DNA of 64,000 nucleotides from Odobenus rosmarus divergens (GCF_000321225.1 NW_004450945.1:511764-575763); one strand, 5' to 3'. Counted from the stretch's first letter, positions 9,971-22,194 are shown. Numbers and translations: made by a program. Notes: generated from the letters alone by a model not told the origin.

Positions 9971-12334
9971 GAGAGTACCTTGCTCAGTAGCTAATGCCCT
10001 GCTCAATAAATAATATAGCCTATATTTTTAAAATATAATAGTTGGGGAAAAGTATAATAGGTGAGAACTTAAAGGCCACTAGTTCAATTCCACCTGAGAC
10101 TCTGCCTCTAAGACTCTCCTTACAGCGTCCTTATATCACACCTGTCTAGCCTCTGCTTGAACAATTCCAATAGCAAGGAGCTCCGAAAGACATTTCACGG
10201 AAAGTGCCCAAACTCCAGGGTAAAATTTGCTCTCTGCCTCAACCTCTCTCGGCTTCTGGTTAATAACCCTGAGTCATTGCCCAGTTACTCTCATTAGGGA
10301 TCATAAAACCAAGGCAGACTGCAAAGGACCCTGCCCTTCCACCAGTAGTTGCAGCCCTATTTTCTTTAGTCTGTGCTTCTCCTACAGCCTGAAAGGATCT
10401 GCCTCCTTTTTCCCTGTGCAGGTCTCTTGGACATTGAGTTTGATCCTCTGTCTTCTATCACAACCCTATGAAAAATATAGACTTCCATATCCTTGTCTAA
10501 TTAAGCAACTTCCTGCTGTACTAAGTGGGGATGATATACGTAAAAAGCCTAGAACTTGATAATTAAAATAATTCAACCAATACTTATTGAGCATACAGCA
10601 AATATTAGGCACTGAGTTAGAAGATGAGACTAGAATTAAATCAAATGTCACTCATCTCTTTGGGCAGGGTAACTGGGACGACTGGAGCAGGATCCTTGAC
10701 CTGCTGCCAGCATGGAGTGACTCCTCTTTACCTCAAAGGGAGAGCTTCAGATTTTATAGAGCTTGATGCTGCTTTCTGCTACCAGATTGCACAGCCCCTT
10801 TATTTTAAGAGATCCTTGATGCTGTACTGAAAGTTAATGTGTATTCTTTTTTCTGGAATTTTTCAACTGGACCCATATGTTCTGCCACAGACTGGTGGTA
10901 TTTTCTAGACCTGGGTTACTTCTTAATCCATGCTATTGTATTCAATTAATAGCTTTATGCTGAATTCTGTGTGTTAGGCCCAACGCCATTGTGTGCCACT
11001 AAAAATATAGAATTTAATAAGGCATAACCCCTGACTCATGGGGAAAAGATGCACAACAAATACCCAATGAGTTTGTACAGATGAATGTAAAGTATTGATA
11101 AAACACAGAAGATAGAGATGAATTGCCTGAAGGTTTGTCAACAGAAATTGTGTTTTCTTCAGAGAAGCTCCCAGTCCTGGAGCTGTTGTTCCCTTTCCCC
11201 TCCCCCTCCCTCTCCACACTAAGCTGTGGCTGTTCGTGGGTATTAAGTGTTCCTCTACAGGTGCAAAGACGTCATTTTAGGAGTATGTTCCTGATTTTCT
11301 TGACTTGCCAGTTAATGTACCATCTGACTCATGGTGCCACAGGTATTTATTGCTCAACAAGCCAGGTGTGATAGCTCTGGCAGATCCAAGTCCCACAGCC
11401 ATAATAAAAGCTAGAATTTTCATTTAGTAAACAACCTGGTCTGTAATTTTGGTTTTGTTTTTTTACTTGATTGAACTGTTGCCTAAAAATACAGCCTTTT
11501 CAAAGCACGTATTTTACTATAAATTTATTTCTAGAAAGTCTGCCAGCTTAACTGCAAAATGTGGAATACATTTTCCTACGCTATTTTCTTGAATGTCTAA
11601 TTAGATGCAGTGTTTCTTAGAATCTTGTAATATCTGTATAGGAGTGAACCTTAAAATGAGCTAATCTGGGCCTCCTATCTGATTCTCGAATCAGCTCTTC
11701 ATCATTTCTACCACGTGGACATCTGGCCTTCCAGTCACTCAACAGTGAGTGTCATGTAACTAGACTTATGATCAGTCCTTACTACTCTCTTTATGAAATG
11801 GCCTATAACTTATTTTGTGTGTTATGTTTTCTGGATTTTAGAGCAGAAGCCTCATCATAACAATCCTATTATCTTAATGTTGCACAGTTTTCAAATTGCT
11901 TTCACTTGCATTTCCTCATATGAGTCCTACATTACTATGAAGAGGACAGAACTAGTATTATCACCATATCACCAGGAAAACAGCCACCCAGGTCCCCAGT
12001 CCTACTTTATGTGTACGACCTCATACTATGATGACTGTCAAAATCTTTTTCAACATACCCACATGACTGTCTCAAGGACCTTTATCAGCCCTCAGCTTGT
12101 GCTGTTACAGATTCCTCAGGGACAAATGTATCATGCCCCTATGCTCAAATTAACTTGATGTTCCTCAGTGTGGTTTTATGGAACTGACTAGGGAAAAAAA
12201 GAATTATATACTCATGCTACTGTGCTTCACCATCATTGTGAGAAAAAGAACACTATAATTTTTTCTCTTGGGAATACATGTGGATCCTTCAAGCGGTCAA
12301 ACCTTTTAAAGAGTTGCCAGAGTTTAGGCCAGGA
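9971..12334. other. No gene seen; only weak ancient repeat traces
   Basis: 'attcaaccaatacttattga' with 'attaggcactgag' at about 10570-10620 is a short antisense L2 3' end. The stretch 10970-11100 also has an L2/MIR-like look. 10060-10230 ('gaacaattccaatagcaagg', 'agctccgaaagacatttcac') resembles another old mammalian repeat I cannot name. The frames at 10227-10559 (+) and 11793-12158 (+) show no domain. Confidence 0.5.
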
Positions 12335-12595
12335 GTCACATCAAATAATAGCCACTGTTGATTTAGTGCCTACCATGTGGCAGTCACTGCACCAAGTTCT
12401 CTGTACACATTACCTACCTTCACGGTGAACTAATGACCACTCTGCATTGAGTCTCATTAATTCTATTTTACAGTTGAGAAAACTAAAGCTTAAACAGTTT
12501 GAAGAACTCACCCAATGATGGATAGCAAGGGACTTCAGGTTCTGGGATTTAAACCTAGATTTTTCTAACTTGAAATCCTGAACTCTTAGATGCTG
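12335..12595 (-). repeat. MIR SINE, long antisense copy
   Basis: 'gtgcctaccatgtggcagtc', 'caagttctctgtacacatta', 'attttacagttgagaaaact' and 'gggatttaaacctag' are the antisense MIR landmarks in order. Confidence 0.85.
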
Positions 12596-13442
12596 TGTTG
12601 GCATTTCTTAAAATGTGCTGTTGAGACCATGTGCCTTGGATTTTCTGAGTTATCTGTCAATAAATCAAAGCTACCGAATGGGAATTTCTGGAGATACGGT
12701 CCAGGCATCTTCACTTGGAACACTAAGGTTTGAGAACCATTACATTCTGCGATCCTCCCTCTCAAACACCTTTATAAAGGGGAGGAAAGGGTGAGGGGAA
12801 GCTTTGGCTTCATTGTATATATGAGTGCTGCCACATTGTAATGATTGTGACCAGTGTTTACTGGGTTTATAGCCATCATAGGGTTTGTACTTGGCTATTT
12901 TGACACTGCATAGGATGGCATGAATAAAGCATTTAGAATTGGAAAGCGGAGAGTTTTTGCTGCTTTCCAGCCGTGTTTAGAGACAATGAGGATAGATGAA
13001 GACTTAAAATCTCAGAACTTTCTGTTTTTTTAGAAAGCCTGCACAAATTTTTAAATAGCATCTCTTCTTCCTGTTCCATCGTCTCTACAAGAATGTTGTT
13101 ACCATCTTCCTGGGCTATTCCTGCCACAGCACTTTCTCCAAAAATGGGGGAAAGAATGAGTATACCTCACTGAACCATTGAAGAGTATTTATTGAAAAGA
13201 GAGATGCCAGGAGAAGAAAATCGTCATTTGCATTTGTCAGGAAGATAGTACAATGTAGAGAACACAACCCAAAAACTCTATGAAATGTACAAAAGGAGAT
13301 GTCTATGGGGTGACACATAGGATGCCACAGTGTCTTCAGGGTTTAGAAATGCATCCAATATTATACATTAGAAGCCTTCATAATTAAATTATCAGTGTGA
13401 GTTTGCACATCAAGATTGCTCCTTCCTGCCTGACTCTTGTGT
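12596..13442. other. No gene seen
   Basis: Unique-looking sequence with short unrelated frames only. Confidence 0.5.
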
Positions 13443-13457
13443 GTAGGTTCTGCTTCT

Positions 13458-13700
13458 TTTTTAAAAAAAAAACTTTTTTTTAAGATTTTATTTATTTATT
13501 TGAGAGACAGAGTGAGAGAGAGAGAGAGAGAGAGCACGAACGGGGTGAGGGGCAGAAGGAGAAGCAGACTCCCTGCTGAGAAGGGAGCCCGAAGCAGGCT
13601 CAGTCCCAGGACTAGATTCTGGGATTCTATCCCAGGACTCCGGCATCATGACCCGACCTGAAGGCAGACACTTCACCAACTGAGCCACCCAGGCGACCCT
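13458..13700 (-). repeat. CAN SINE, full length with 15-bp TSD
   Basis: Reverse SINE with a T/A-rich tail ('ttaaaaaaaaaactttttttt'), 'aagattttatttatttattt', a (GA)n stretch, and 'gccacccaggcgaccct' at the 5' terminus. The perfect 15-bp TSD 'gtaggttctgcttct' lies at 13443-13457 and 13701-13715. It has a slightly longer central section than its neighbours because of a duplicated-looking 'cccaggact...attctgggatt' segment. Confidence 0.95.
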
Positions 13701-13842
13701 GTAGGTTCTGCTTCTCCCGTGAGCCCATCTGCCATACTTCTTTGTGACTCCACCAAGCCCTAGTGCAGTGAAATACACCCATTTGGTGTTTTGCTAATGT
13801 TGATTATGACAACCCAATTGTAATTTGGGTACAGTGCACTTT

Positions 13843-13905
13843 ATTTTTTTTTATTATGTTCAGTTAGCCAAAGTATAGTACATCATTAGTTTTTGATATA
13901 AAGTG
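13843..13905 (-). repeat. L1 3' end fragment (antisense)
   Basis: 'tttttattatgttcagttag' and 'agtacatcattagtttttga' are the reverse complement of a carnivore L1 3' terminus. Very short, 5'-truncated copy. Confidence 0.65.
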
Positions 13906-13968
13906 GAGAATCTTGATTTTCAAAAGTTGAAGTGAAAGTGAGATATTACTTTTCTGTACGAATACATG

Positions 13969-14001
13969 GATCGATCGATCTATCTATCTATTTATCTATC
14001 T
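13969..14001. repeat. (GATC/TATC)n microsatellite
   Basis: Tetranucleotide run 'gatcgatcgatctatctatc' continuing to 'tatttatctatctg'. Confidence 0.9.
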
Positions 14002-14023
14002 GATTAGCCAGTCAGGAGGGCTG

Positions 14024-14160
14024 CCTCGTGTAGGCAGTATACACTTCATTTTTACTGATGAGAAAACATGGCTCTGAGAAATAAAGGTAAAGTGATAGAG
14101 CTAATGCCAGAGTCAAAACAGTAATTTAAGTCACTCCAGACTGAGGGCATTTTTGTCTTC
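14024..14160 (-). repeat. MIR SINE fragment
   Basis: 'catttttactgatgagaaaa' followed by 'gctaatgccagagtcaaaac' fits the antisense MIR core. Confidence 0.65.
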
Positions 14161-15784
14161 AAGAAACTTCCATGGGAAAAAAAATTCTTCAAAGGGGGAT
14201 GGAAAGTATAAATTACCATTGTTATTGCTGTACACTATTGATATTATTATGCCTCATGTTGATTTAGCTTCTCTCCTTCTCAAATGCTGATGCCTGTGCC
14301 AGGGACTTCATGATAATAAACTGTAAAAGATTTCCTGCTTCTGAATGTTTTGAGATTAAAAGTGCAAAACCTGCTTGCGGGGCTAGGTACTGTTTTCATT
14401 TCTTTCCCATGTGGGTGGTCTGCTGTGATTCCCAAGACCACCACTATTGCCGAGCTGGAACACTAGCTGATGGTGCACTAGAGAATTAGGAACTGTTGTT
14501 TTGTCTTCCAAAACAACAGCTGAGCTAGCCAAGCCCAGGTCAACATGCACACACACACATATCACACACACACACACACACACTGGCACACAAACACACA
14601 CACCTGCATAAAGAGATTAGCCTCCAGATTCAACTCCACCCACTCAATCCTTTCATCAAAAGGAGCTTCCCTCGCCTTTCCAAGACTCCCACTCCCATCT
14701 GTAGACATCTAGAAATGTATGCATGCTGATAAATCAAGACACCAGGGACAGGTTTACAAAAGGAACCCCCAATTCAGGGACCCAGATTTCTCAAACAGCA
14801 GCCTGAGTATAGGGTCAGGGAATTTACATTTCTCAGGGTAGTTAGTTCTGCTATCTTGAAAATGCAGTTACTCCAGAACTGCATCTACCCCAATTTCTGC
14901 CTTTCTGTCCTGAGACTCTTTGTATGCATTAAGCACAAAAAACAATTCCACCACCCATCATGATACGCTGCCATCTGGCTATTTGGCATGCATCAGGTGT
15001 ACTCAGCAAATGAGATGCAGGCCTGGAATCTGCCCAGCCTCTGGACTCTAATTTTCATATTTCAGTTTACCGTCTGTGCAGCTCTTTAGAGAAAAGCTCT
15101 ACCAGTAATTACCCATAGAACTTTTACAGTGTGCCACTTTAAAGCCATGCTTTTGGTAAATCATGTTGTACAGTCCCCAGAGGAGATGCCAAGTTACTGA
15201 GGGAGTTAGCCATATTTCAACATTCCAAGTGAGGGAGAACTAACCAAAGATTGGTGGCAGTACCTCTGACATGTTGGTTTTAGACAAACTTAAATTGAAA
15301 AAATGCAGTTGTATTTTCGCTTCTTTTGTTTGCCCCAGTGAACTTTTGTTCCATTAGAACTGTTCTTTATTCAGAATCTGGCATCTGCTGTTCAAACCAC
15401 CCCCTCATGCTCAGACATGTTTATGAACTTTTCTCAGAAAGTTCTGACGTTAGCTCTCTGGGAAATTTTGTCAGAAGTTTTTTCATGCAGCCAGGCTTTC
15501 ATGAATTCACAATGACTCTTCTAGCCACGCAGGGCCTCCCTCAGAAGCTGCAGTGACTAGAGTCAAGGTGGTCAATCTCCACCTTTTACAGAGAGAAATG
15601 GAGGAACGATAATGATCTTCAAAGACTAGTCTCAAGCTCATTCCTAGGATAATTCTCCTGTGAAAGGTGCACCTTGGGACCTACATAACCTCACCCTAGG
15701 TTCAGAAATTCCCCTGGGAATGGGGAGAAGAGATGAGTAGCCTCAAAAGGTCATGATAGAGGCTAAAGGAAAAGGTAAAGATAG
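14161..15784. other. No gene seen; (CA)n inside
   Basis: Unique-looking sequence. An interrupted CA repeat occupies 14546-14602. A 76-codon frame at 15326-15556 (+) has no recognisable domain. Confidence 0.5.
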
Positions 15785-15798
15785 AAAGGATCATAGCA

Positions 15799-15954
15799 GA
15801 GAGCCCTGGTGGCTTAGTCAGTTAAGTGTCTGACTCTTGATTTTGTCTCAAGTCATGATCTCAGGGTTGTGAGATCAAGCCTTGAATTGGGCTCCATTCT
15901 GGGCATGGAGCCTGCTTCAGATTCTCTCTCTCCCTTAAAAAAAAAAAAAAAAAA
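15799..15954 (+). repeat. CAN SINE, older subtype with TSD
   Basis: 'gagccctggtggcttagtca' at the 5' end, the 'gtctgactcttgatttt' variant body, and poly(A). The TSD 'aaaggatcatagca' lies at 15785-15798 and 15955-15968. It is shorter than the young copies because the CT-rich segment is reduced. Confidence 0.93.
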
Positions 15955-16135
15955 AAAGGATCATAGCAAAGAACAGAAGGGAGTGTTTTGGGAGAAAAGT
16001 CAGCAACGAGGGTAGCACTATACAAAAGGAAGAAAACTCATGCCTGTTAAATAGCTATTATGACTTAGGTCCTTGGGAAAGCATTTAAAGTGAGTATCGA
16101 ATCTAATCTAATTTCCATAAGGAAGATTGAGTTGT

Positions 16136-16446
16136 TTCATATCACCCATCCCCCAAGTCCATTTGTTGAAGTCCTAACCCCCAGTACCTCAGAATGGGAC
16201 CTTACTTGGAAATAGGGTTATTGCAGATGTAATTAGTTAAGATGAGGTCTTTTGGGTGGACCCTAATCCAGTATGACTGATGTTCTTATATAAAGGAGAA
16301 ATTTGGTCCCAGACGCCCCAAGAAGGAAGACAATGTGAAGTGACACAGGGAGAGGACAACTATCTACAAGCTAAGGAGAGAGACTTGGAACAGATCCTTT
16401 CTTCATAACCCTCAAAAGAAACCAACCCTCCTGACACCTTGATTTT
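16136..16446 (+). repeat. MLT1-like MaLR LTR, 5' part, broken at its 3' side
   Basis: 'ttgttgaagtcctaaccccc', 'cagtacctcagaatgggacc', 'gcagatgtaattagttaaga', 'ccctaatccagtatgactga' and 'ctacaagctaaggagagaga' follow an MLT1-type LTR up to 'gacaccttgatttt'. There the homology stops. The missing 3' end is found inverted at 17692-17786, so one LTR seems to have been cut by the rearrangement described for 16468-18705. Confidence 0.75.
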
Positions 16447-16467
16447 GCATTTCATAAAATTTGCATT

Positions 16468-17386
16468 TGCATTTCATAAAATTTAATAATGACCATTTCT
16501 TCTCCCTCTGGTATGCGTAATGTAGGTACTATGTCAGTGCCCATCTGGTATCCCTTTATATAGTGGTTTTCAAGCAGTGTTCTCGAACAGTGGGTTTCAT
16601 GGGGCTCTGAAGGACCATCACAATGCGGTGACGGGGAGAGGGATGATTAGGTCAGATCATAGGCACCATCCCCACTCCAGCTGGAACATCTTTGCCATTA
16701 TCTGCTTTACATAGCAAACTGCCGACTGAAGGAAAACCAACCCCAAAGTAGGTTAGTAAATGCTTTCTTTGTTGTCTTAGTGAGGATGATAGCCCAGGAA
16801 GACAGTCCTTCTGATTGCTCTGAAGAACTGCTTCGAAGCTTGTTAGCTACAGGGGATTATACATATGAAAAGGGAAAGGGGTATATGTGTTTACAAGCAG
16901 TTTCCCAAATACTTGCACATCACAAGATCTAATTTGTTATGATTGTAATAATTTGTTCCACCACATAGGCAGGAGAAAGACCCTTAGGTCATCTGAACAT
17001 AACGTTATGTTTCTATCACTTCTGATTGTTTAAAAATATTGCTTCTCTGTCTGCTCAACTGGTTTTCCAGTTCTTCCCGTTTTTTATTTCTCCTTGAGGT
17101 CACTGGAGACAGTCATAGGAGGCTGACATCAGTTACCCACTACAGATTTAGTGCACAGAACTTCTTCATTACACTGAACAAAGGCGTCTCCAGACAAAAT
17201 GCTTGAAAACTACAGAATTATCATGTTCTTTTCAAAGGGGGCCATATTTTATTCTAGCAACAAGCTCTAATTTGGTGGCGGGAAAAAGTACTGGACTTTG
17301 GCTTCAAGCAGATCTGTGCTCAAGCTCCAACTCACTTATGAGTGAGCCTGAGTAACCTCTTCAAGCCTTACTTTCCTCTTGTGTGA
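16468..17386 (+). repeat. Left arm of 919-bp inverted repeat
   Basis: Pairs base for base with 17787-18705 in reverse complement. The coordinate sum is 35173 at both ends and at 16861/18312, and I see no mismatch or indel along the arms by eye. The sequence is otherwise ordinary unique DNA and includes the small palindrome 'aacataacgttatgtt'. The outer side has a stuttered junction in which 'tgcatttcataaaa' appears twice (16445-16486). Confidence 0.97.
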
Positions 17387-17786
17387 AGAATTTTCTCTGC
17401 ACTTCAAGGTCCTTCTAGTTGGAGTAAGAATCAAATTGACATGAAATTGATTAACAGGAGAAAATCAGATTTAGTTTTGCACGTACAAGGAATCCACATA
17501 GATGTGGAAATTCCAAAGACAGTCAGGCAAAATGAGCAGGTCCTCTATCTCAGTTCCTTTTAGGCGGTTGTGGGGATGGTGAAGAGCTTTTTCCAAATCT
17601 GCTGGGTTTTGACTGCTTTTAACTCAAAATAATCTTCATGCCAAAGTGGCTCATCTTGGGTTGGCCTGCCCTTGGCCCCTACGCCTTCTGTATTAGTTTG
17701 CTAGGCTTGCAGTAACAAACTACCACAAATAGCAGCTTTAACAACAGAGATAAACCACCTCATAGTTCTGGAGACAAGAAGTGTCC
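17387..17786. other. 400-bp spacer between the inverted-repeat arms
   Basis: Not self-complementary. Its left end continues naturally from the left arm ('gtgtga' into 'agaattttctctgc'). Its last 95 bp are an inverted LTR 3' end (17692-17786). Confidence 0.9.
17692..17786 (-). repeat. MLT1-like LTR 3' end, inverted
   Basis: 'tattagtttgctaggcttgc', 'agtaacaaactaccacaaat' and 'catagttctggagacaagaa' are the reverse complement of the 3' end of an MLT1-type LTR. It supplies just the portion that the + strand LTR at 16136-16446 lacks. Confidence 0.75.
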
Positions 17787-18705
17787 TCACACAAGAGGAA
17801 AGTAAGGCTTGAAGAGGTTACTCAGGCTCACTCATAAGTGAGTTGGAGCTTGAGCACAGATCTGCTTGAAGCCAAAGTCCAGTACTTTTTCCCGCCACCA
17901 AATTAGAGCTTGTTGCTAGAATAAAATATGGCCCCCTTTGAAAAGAACATGATAATTCTGTAGTTTTCAAGCATTTTGTCTGGAGACGCCTTTGTTCAGT
18001 GTAATGAAGAAGTTCTGTGCACTAAATCTGTAGTGGGTAACTGATGTCAGCCTCCTATGACTGTCTCCAGTGACCTCAAGGAGAAATAAAAAACGGGAAG
18101 AACTGGAAAACCAGTTGAGCAGACAGAGAAGCAATATTTTTAAACAATCAGAAGTGATAGAAACATAACGTTATGTTCAGATGACCTAAGGGTCTTTCTC
18201 CTGCCTATGTGGTGGAACAAATTATTACAATCATAACAAATTAGATCTTGTGATGTGCAAGTATTTGGGAAACTGCTTGTAAACACATATACCCCTTTCC
18301 CTTTTCATATGTATAATCCCCTGTAGCTAACAAGCTTCGAAGCAGTTCTTCAGAGCAATCAGAAGGACTGTCTTCCTGGGCTATCATCCTCACTAAGACA
18401 ACAAAGAAAGCATTTACTAACCTACTTTGGGGTTGGTTTTCCTTCAGTCGGCAGTTTGCTATGTAAAGCAGATAATGGCAAAGATGTTCCAGCTGGAGTG
18501 GGGATGGTGCCTATGATCTGACCTAATCATCCCTCTCCCCGTCACCGCATTGTGATGGTCCTTCAGAGCCCCATGAAACCCACTGTTCGAGAACACTGCT
18601 TGAAAACCACTATATAAAGGGATACCAGATGGGCACTGACATAGTACCTACATTACGCATACCAGAGGGAGAAGAAATGGTCATTATTAAATTTTATGAA
18701 ATGCA
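17787..18705 (-). repeat. Right arm of 919-bp inverted repeat
   Basis: Exact reverse complement of 16468-17386. It runs on without a visible junction into the sequence after 18705, whereas the left arm meets a stuttered junction, so this arm is likely at the original location. Confidence 0.97.
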
Positions 18706-19649
18706 TCATATAAAATCAGACATTATACCCCTTCTTCCAGCATACATAAAGGATGTAAAGCCTTGAAAACATCCCCCCATCAGGCTGATGGATTATGTCA
18801 GAGAAGAAAGAGCATTAGAAGGGAGGAAACGTGTCCCTTAACTAGCCATGTGATACAGGGCAAGCTCTTTCCTCTCTGACTCTCTGTTTCCCTGCCTGTA
18901 AGGACTAGGTTATTGTGTGTGACCTGTGTACCTCACATGCTCAGAGAAATGACTAATGACTTGAGAAGAACATGCAAATCATGAAACAAAGTGCCCCAAC
19001 ATGATGAGGATTATTCTTTCGGTGAATTCTCTAAGCATAAAGAAATTCTGTAAAGGAAGATCAATACTCAGTTAATCATGCTGAGGAATCAGGGAGGGAC
19101 CTTGGGGTGAAGGCTCCTGATTTCCAAGCCAAACCAGTACGAGTTGGGCTGAACACCATGTCTGGGAGAGTCAGCACACCGTGAAATTATGAAGTGTGAT
19201 CGTTAACCGGACCATTCTGCACAGGCCTTCATCTCTGCATTCAGCATTCTCTTTGAAGTCCATGACCTTCTATGTGTCACTGAACCGCTGAATGACTACT
19301 CGGAACTGAATCAAGCATCCCAGCCCACCCTGTTGATGCAATCAGACAAGGTTCACCCCGCACAGCCAGAGTCCCTGGTCTGCATTCAGCCTAGCAATTC
19401 AACTGGAGTGCGTCTGGCGTATTAAAACGTGTAAGACCTGCATTCAGGCATAAGCCACCGACTTCAGGAATAAGAACGACTAACCTATGGTTCATTTTTG
19501 TTCTTCTAGTCCTGTTAGAAACTCTTGGAGAGTCATTTGTTTTTCATGGGGAGTTCAACTAATACTCAGCTGATAACAACGAAAGGTCACCATTTCACTT
19601 TACAGCTAGATCTCAAAAATTCCAGAATTTAAGAGGAAGGGAACTTAGA
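18706..19649. other. No gene seen
   Basis: Unique sequence, a little richer in CpG around 19130-19420. No splice-bounded frame could be argued. Confidence 0.5.
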
Positions 19650-19740
19650 GGTCATTTGGCCCAACTCTCTCATTTTATAGCTGGACGAACTGAGTGCCCT
19701 CAGTGGGTAAGCAGGAGAGCAAGTTTTAGAACTCACATCA
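19650..19740 (-). repeat. MIR-like fragment
   Basis: 'aggtcatttggcccaactct' and 'cattttatagctggacgaac' fit an antisense MIR or related old SINE. Confidence 0.5.
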
Positions 19741-20329
19741 ATGATCTCCCAACTTCACGTCATATTTACGGACTACCAAAAGAATGAGCGTATTAGCATT
19801 ACGGGGCTGCTCGGGAGGTTGAGAAGGTGAGATCTCATTTGTACAACATATTTGGAGCCTCAACAACACAAATTACATTAAGTGCCTAAGTGTGTGGCTC
19901 TGTACTGGGCAGAGAAATTGTAGGTTGTGTTAGCTAACAGTACTTGTGAAATAATGTTTTGAATATACATTTCGAGTGGATGCATATATCAATAAGCTTA
20001 AAGTAAAATATTACACAGCTCAATATCAGTACATACATTTTCATAAATTGCCACCTGATGACTTAGTTTGTGGTATCCAAACTTTGATAAATCACATAAG
20101 AACAGCTTCTAAGACATCACCGGCATTCTAAATGAATTATATAAAAATGCAGCTCCTCACTGGAATGAACAATAGCTTCTCTATGTAGGTATGTATTCTT
20201 TATGTATGCATCCATGTATCTCTAGAATACACCTCAGCAGCACTCTAGGAAAATCTTTATAAAATAAAATTTCACTTCTTCACATTTTATTCCAAGAAAC
20301 TGAGAAGGGAAAAGACACATCCAGTTCTC
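19741..20329. other. No gene seen
   Basis: Unique AT-rich sequence. Confidence 0.5.
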
Positions 20330-20465
20330 ACACTTGCTCGCTACACAACTATGGGCAGATGCCTGAACTAGTCTGTGCCTTAATTTCCTCCATGGAAAAT
20401 GGGGACAGTAGCTCTATCTGCCTCACAGGATTGTGCGTGAAATAATGTGTGTATAGCGCTTATTA
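20330..20465 (+). repeat. MIR SINE
   Basis: 'ctacacaactatgggcagat', 'cttaatttcctccatggaaa', 'tggggacagtagctctatct' and 'gcctcacaggattgtg' follow the sense MIR core. Confidence 0.82.
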
Positions 20466-20879
20466 GGGATGAACTCCCTTTGTCACTATGTGTTCAGTTC
20501 AGACAGAGCAGAAGTTGTGTGGCTAAGACAAGAATCTGTGGTTTCTGACTCCAGTTTCTCTGCCCTTCCATTCTTCTGCTTTTCCTTTTCATCTTTGTGC
20601 CCTTGAAATGTTTTAAATTCTCAGTAGTGTGTGGATATGTCTTCCCTTGGAGAATTTCTTCCCCTCACTTTGGGGCACCAATGCCTCCCCATTTCCATTT
20701 TATTTTAAAGTAGACTTCATTTTAGAAGTAATTTGAACTTTTCTAAATATCTAAATAATTAAATTTAGGTACGGCCAGCTTTCATTGTGCAGTTATAAAT
20801 TGATAATCTGAACTCTTTTTTTTTGGAAGGAAATAATATTTTACTGTTTTAGAGTACATTACCAGGATAAGACGCTTTC
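20466..20879. other. No gene seen
   Basis: Unique sequence. Confidence 0.5.
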
Positions 20880-21040
20880 ATACCCATTATTTAATGTTAT
20901 TTTCAAAAGAACCCTGTGAACTACATACAGCACACATTTGATGGTTGAGGACCTGAGGCCCAGAAAAGGTAAACAACTGCAAAGTCTCAAACAATCGTAA
21001 GTGGTAGAGTGAAGACTAGAATCTAGTTCAAGTGCCAAGA
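20880..21040 (-). repeat. MIR SINE
   Basis: 'agaaccctgtgaactacata', 'tgaggacctgaggcccagaa' and 'tcgtaagtggtagagtgaag' match antisense MIR. Confidence 0.75.
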
Positions 21041-21850
21041 ACTCAAGTTCCTATAAAGTCTGGACGGGAGCAATACAACAGGGAATAGTGAAGTCTGTGG
21101 AAAAGCAGAGAGCTCCAAACCCAGAAATGTTGGATCAATGTTCCTTGGCCTTCTGATTTTTAAAGAGAAGCCGGAAGTATTTTTATGTGAGATCCAATTT
21201 TTAAAACATTTTGTATTCCAAATAAAACATATCCTTGGGCCACCTGAATGCAATTCTTGATCTAGACTGATAAATTCCACATATGCCTCTTTCTCCTGCT
21301 CGGACTGAATTTATTTCAGAAGAGATTATGCTTATCAAAATGTTTCTTTTTCTCTCAGACTAGAGCAAGCCACATCAACTTTTTCTGAACTCAAAACCTA
21401 GCCTCAGACGTCTAACAACCAAGTCAAACTTAACGTAGCACTCCCTACTCCTCTGAATGATCCCACCGTCCACCTGGTTGCTCACACGGAGACCCTAGGA
21501 GTCATCTTTGATTTCTGTCCTGCTCTCACATCCCACATGCAACATATCAGAAACTTCTGTTATTTGTCTCTGGAAATAAGCCCTAGTCCAACTCTGTCTC
21601 GTCGTGACACAGCTGTGAACTACACTCCAGCTACACTTAGTTCTACTTGTCCTGCGACAGCAACATTCTAAGTGCTCACTTTACCTCAATTTTGCCCCTG
21701 AGATTCCATCTTCTGCACAGCAGAGCTACCATTTAAAAACAAAAGGCAGATAACATCACACACACCTTAGCTTAAAACCTCTTCAAGGCTTCCTATTGCA
21801 AGGAGAATGAAGCCCTATGCCCTACATCATCAGGTTCCAGCCTAGCTCTT

Positions 21851-22027
21851 TTTTTTTTTAAGATTTTATTTATTTATTTGATAGAGAGTACAAGCAAGCA
21901 GAGAGAGAGGGAGAAGCAGGCTTCCAGCTGAGCAGGTAGCCCGACTCGGGCCTCAATCCTAGGACCCTAGGATCATGATTTGACCTGAAGGCAAACGCTA
22001 AGTGACTGAGCCACCCAGGCGCCCCAC
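21851..22027 (-). repeat. CAN SINE inside L2
   Basis: Reverse SINE: 'tttaagattttatttattta' to 'ccacccaggcgccccac'. The direct repeat 'cctagctctt' lies at 21841-21850 and from 22028. Removing it rejoins the L2 sequence. Confidence 0.93.
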
Positions 22028-22194
22028 CCTAGCTCTTTTGCTTCCTCTTCTCTCCCCCTTGGTTGCTCGGCATCAGCCACGTTGACCTTCTTTTGGTCTC
22101 TCAAACACATCACACTCATTGTGTGCTAAGACCTCCATTACTTGTATTGCTTCTTCCTAGAATATACTACTGGCCCAGCTTACTGAGTGAAGCT

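Noticed and set aside
11793..12158. 121-codon forward frame
   Set aside because: Composition is not protein-like, there is no recognised domain, and no start or splice context.
16468..18705. Reading the inverted repeat as terminal inverted repeats of a DNA transposon
   Set aside because: The spacer is only 400 bp and holds no transposase. There is no target duplication at the outer ends, and the split LTR shows a rearrangement instead.
16468..18705. Reading the inverted repeat as a missed-adapter hairpin artefact of long-read sequencing
   Set aside because: Such artefacts fold back with almost no spacer and return through the same flanks. Here a 400-bp non-palindromic spacer and two different outer junctions argue against it, although another type of assembly error remains possible.
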